This document shows positions 60,413 to 64,000 of a stretch of 64,000 nt of DNA, piece by piece (position 1 is the first letter of the stretch; each line of letters starts with the position of its first letter). The notes beneath the pieces were generated by a model. It made no database searches, was not told the DNA's origin, and saw only the letters and a list, made by a program, of their open reading frames with translations. This DNA is from Svornostia abyssi (GTDB taxonomy: Bacteria > Actinomycetota > Thermoleophilia > Solirubrobacterales > Solirubrobacteraceae). The translations under genes and the position numbers were made by a program. The stretch is from positions 3,782,001 to 3,846,000 of the forward strand of contig CP088295.1 in the NCBI GenBank assembly GCA_024666565.1, given 5' to 3'.

Positions 60413-60997
60413 TCACTCCGGGGCGAACGATCGCAGGACGCGCGCGGGGGCGCCCGCGGCGATGGAATACGGCGCCAGGTCGGACGTCACCACGCTGTTC
60501 GCGCCGATGACGCAGCGGTCGCCGATCGTGACGCCGCTCGTGATGACGACGTTCGCGCCCGCCCAGACGTTGCTCCCGATGCGGGTCGGCCCCTTTGACT
60601 CGAACCCCTGCCACGTCACCGGCATCGTGAGGTCGGAGAACCGGTGGTTCGCGTCCGTGATGAACGAGCCGTTGGCGAACATGCAGTGGTCGCCGATCTC
60701 GACGAGGTCCTGCGCGGCGACCATGACCCCCAGGTTGAGGAAGCAGCCCTCCCCGATCCGGATGCGCCCCTCGTCGCCGACCGTGATCCACACGCCGGGC
60801 TCGAACAGCGTCTGCGCGCCGATCTCCAGCCGCCCGTCGCGCAGCGCCTCGAGGACGTTGCCGTGGACCGGCCAGCGGAAGAACGCCTCGCGGCGCGCGA
60901 ACTCCAGGTGCAGCCCGAGCCGGTTGTGGGGCAGCGCGCTGCGCTGATACCACCGCCATTTCTGGGCGTACTGCGTGATCTGCGCGCGCGACGGCAC
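60413..60997 (-). CDS. Hexapeptide-repeat (LbH) acyltransferase
   Basis: 194 residues from GTG 60997. Left-handed beta-helix repeats (LEIGAQTLF, IRIGEGCFLN, VEIGDHCMFAN, TRIGSNVWAGANVVITSGVTIGDRCVIGANSVVT) with active-site His in DANHRFSDL, as in maltose/galactoside acetyltransferases. N-terminal cap unusual (KWRWYQRS). Position before gpgS suggests a role in acylating a glucose-based lipopolysaccharide, by inference. Confidence 0.85.
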   Translation of the reverse strand: MPSRAQITQYAQKWRWYQRSALPHNRLGLHLEFARREAFFRWPVHGNVLEALRDGRLEIGAQTLFEPGVWITVGDEGRIRIGEGCFLNLGVMVAAQDLVEIGDHCMFANGSFITDANHRFSDLTMPVTWQGFESKGPTRIGSNVWAGANVVITSGVTIGDRCVIGANSVVTSDLAPYSIAAGAPARVLRSFAPE

Positions 60998-61022
60998 GCC
61001 CGGAGCCTACCCGCCGGTCTGG

Positions 61023-63917
<2,895 letters not shown>

Positions 63918-64000
63918 GGACCGGGAGCGTAGCGGGGCGAACAGACGTTCCCATGTGCGGTGCGGATCGCGTAGACGACCGCTGACCACTAGATTTCTGG

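Overview
The window is about 70% G+C or higher and almost completely coding, with many GTG/TTG starts, 4-base stop/start overlaps and apparently leaderless genes. Gene content (rex, tsaE-tsaB-rimI-tsaD, panCDB, gpgS, type 4 uracil-DNA glycosylase, several secreted proteins with alanine/arginine-rich tails, LPXTG-like surface proteins) points to a high-GC Actinomycetota chromosome. I infer class Thermoleophilia (Solirubrobacterales-like), but the sequence alone does not fix the genus. I see no phage, IS element, CRISPR array or rRNA; one tRNA gene is present.

Layout. 1-4.8 kb: the 3' end of a modular polyketide synthase (KR-ACP-degenerate carrier-thioesterase), a secreted Ag85-like esterase and a DHA2-type exporter, probably the end of a natural-product cluster. 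4.8-15.2 kb: a STAS-like protein, a class III nucleotide cyclase plus TetR pair behind a promoter filled with inverted repeats, an LPFTG surface protein, a heterodimeric ABC exporter, a TetR/MFS divergent efflux module and a secreted propeller-like protein. 15.2-18.4 kb: an orphan DNA adenine methyltransferase, tRNA-Gln(CUG), a DUF3616-like protein, an SMR exporter and a SAM methyltransferase. 18.4-24.9 kb (minus): an operon with two APC permeases carrying UspA tails, two TrkA/RCK proteins and an FAD oxidoreductase. 24.9-30.5 kb (minus): a compact operon for t6A tRNA modification and redox control (tsaE-tsaB-rimI-tsaD-glutaredoxin-rex-GCS2).

30.5-54 kb is a large surface-glycan region: two Wzx-type flippases, an acyltransferase-O-antigen-ligase fusion, three multi-pass GT-C-like membrane proteins, at least five soluble glycosyltransferases, an RfbH-type deoxysugar enzyme, secreted glycoside hydrolases and methyltransferases. 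These would together build, flip, polymerise, acylate and trim a cell-surface polysaccharide. 54-64 kb is more housekeeping: type 4 UDG, a PanE-like protein with panC-panD-panB, a secreted glycosidase, gpgS (methylglucose lipopolysaccharide pathway), a hexapeptide acyltransferase and uvrA.

Four genes (GCS2, a GT-C protein, a GT4 and a GT2) are broken by a single frameshift, and in every case removing one base in or beside a short G/C run restores a full-length family member. The same direction each time suggests homopolymer-type assembly errors at least as strongly as real gene decay. The best candidates for new biology are the APC-UspA/RCK operon, the cyclase-TetR module with its divergent 50-residue membrane protein, the polymerase-acyltransferase and methyltransferase-glycosyltransferase fusions, and a 30-bp perfect palindrome upstream of a glycosyltransferase.
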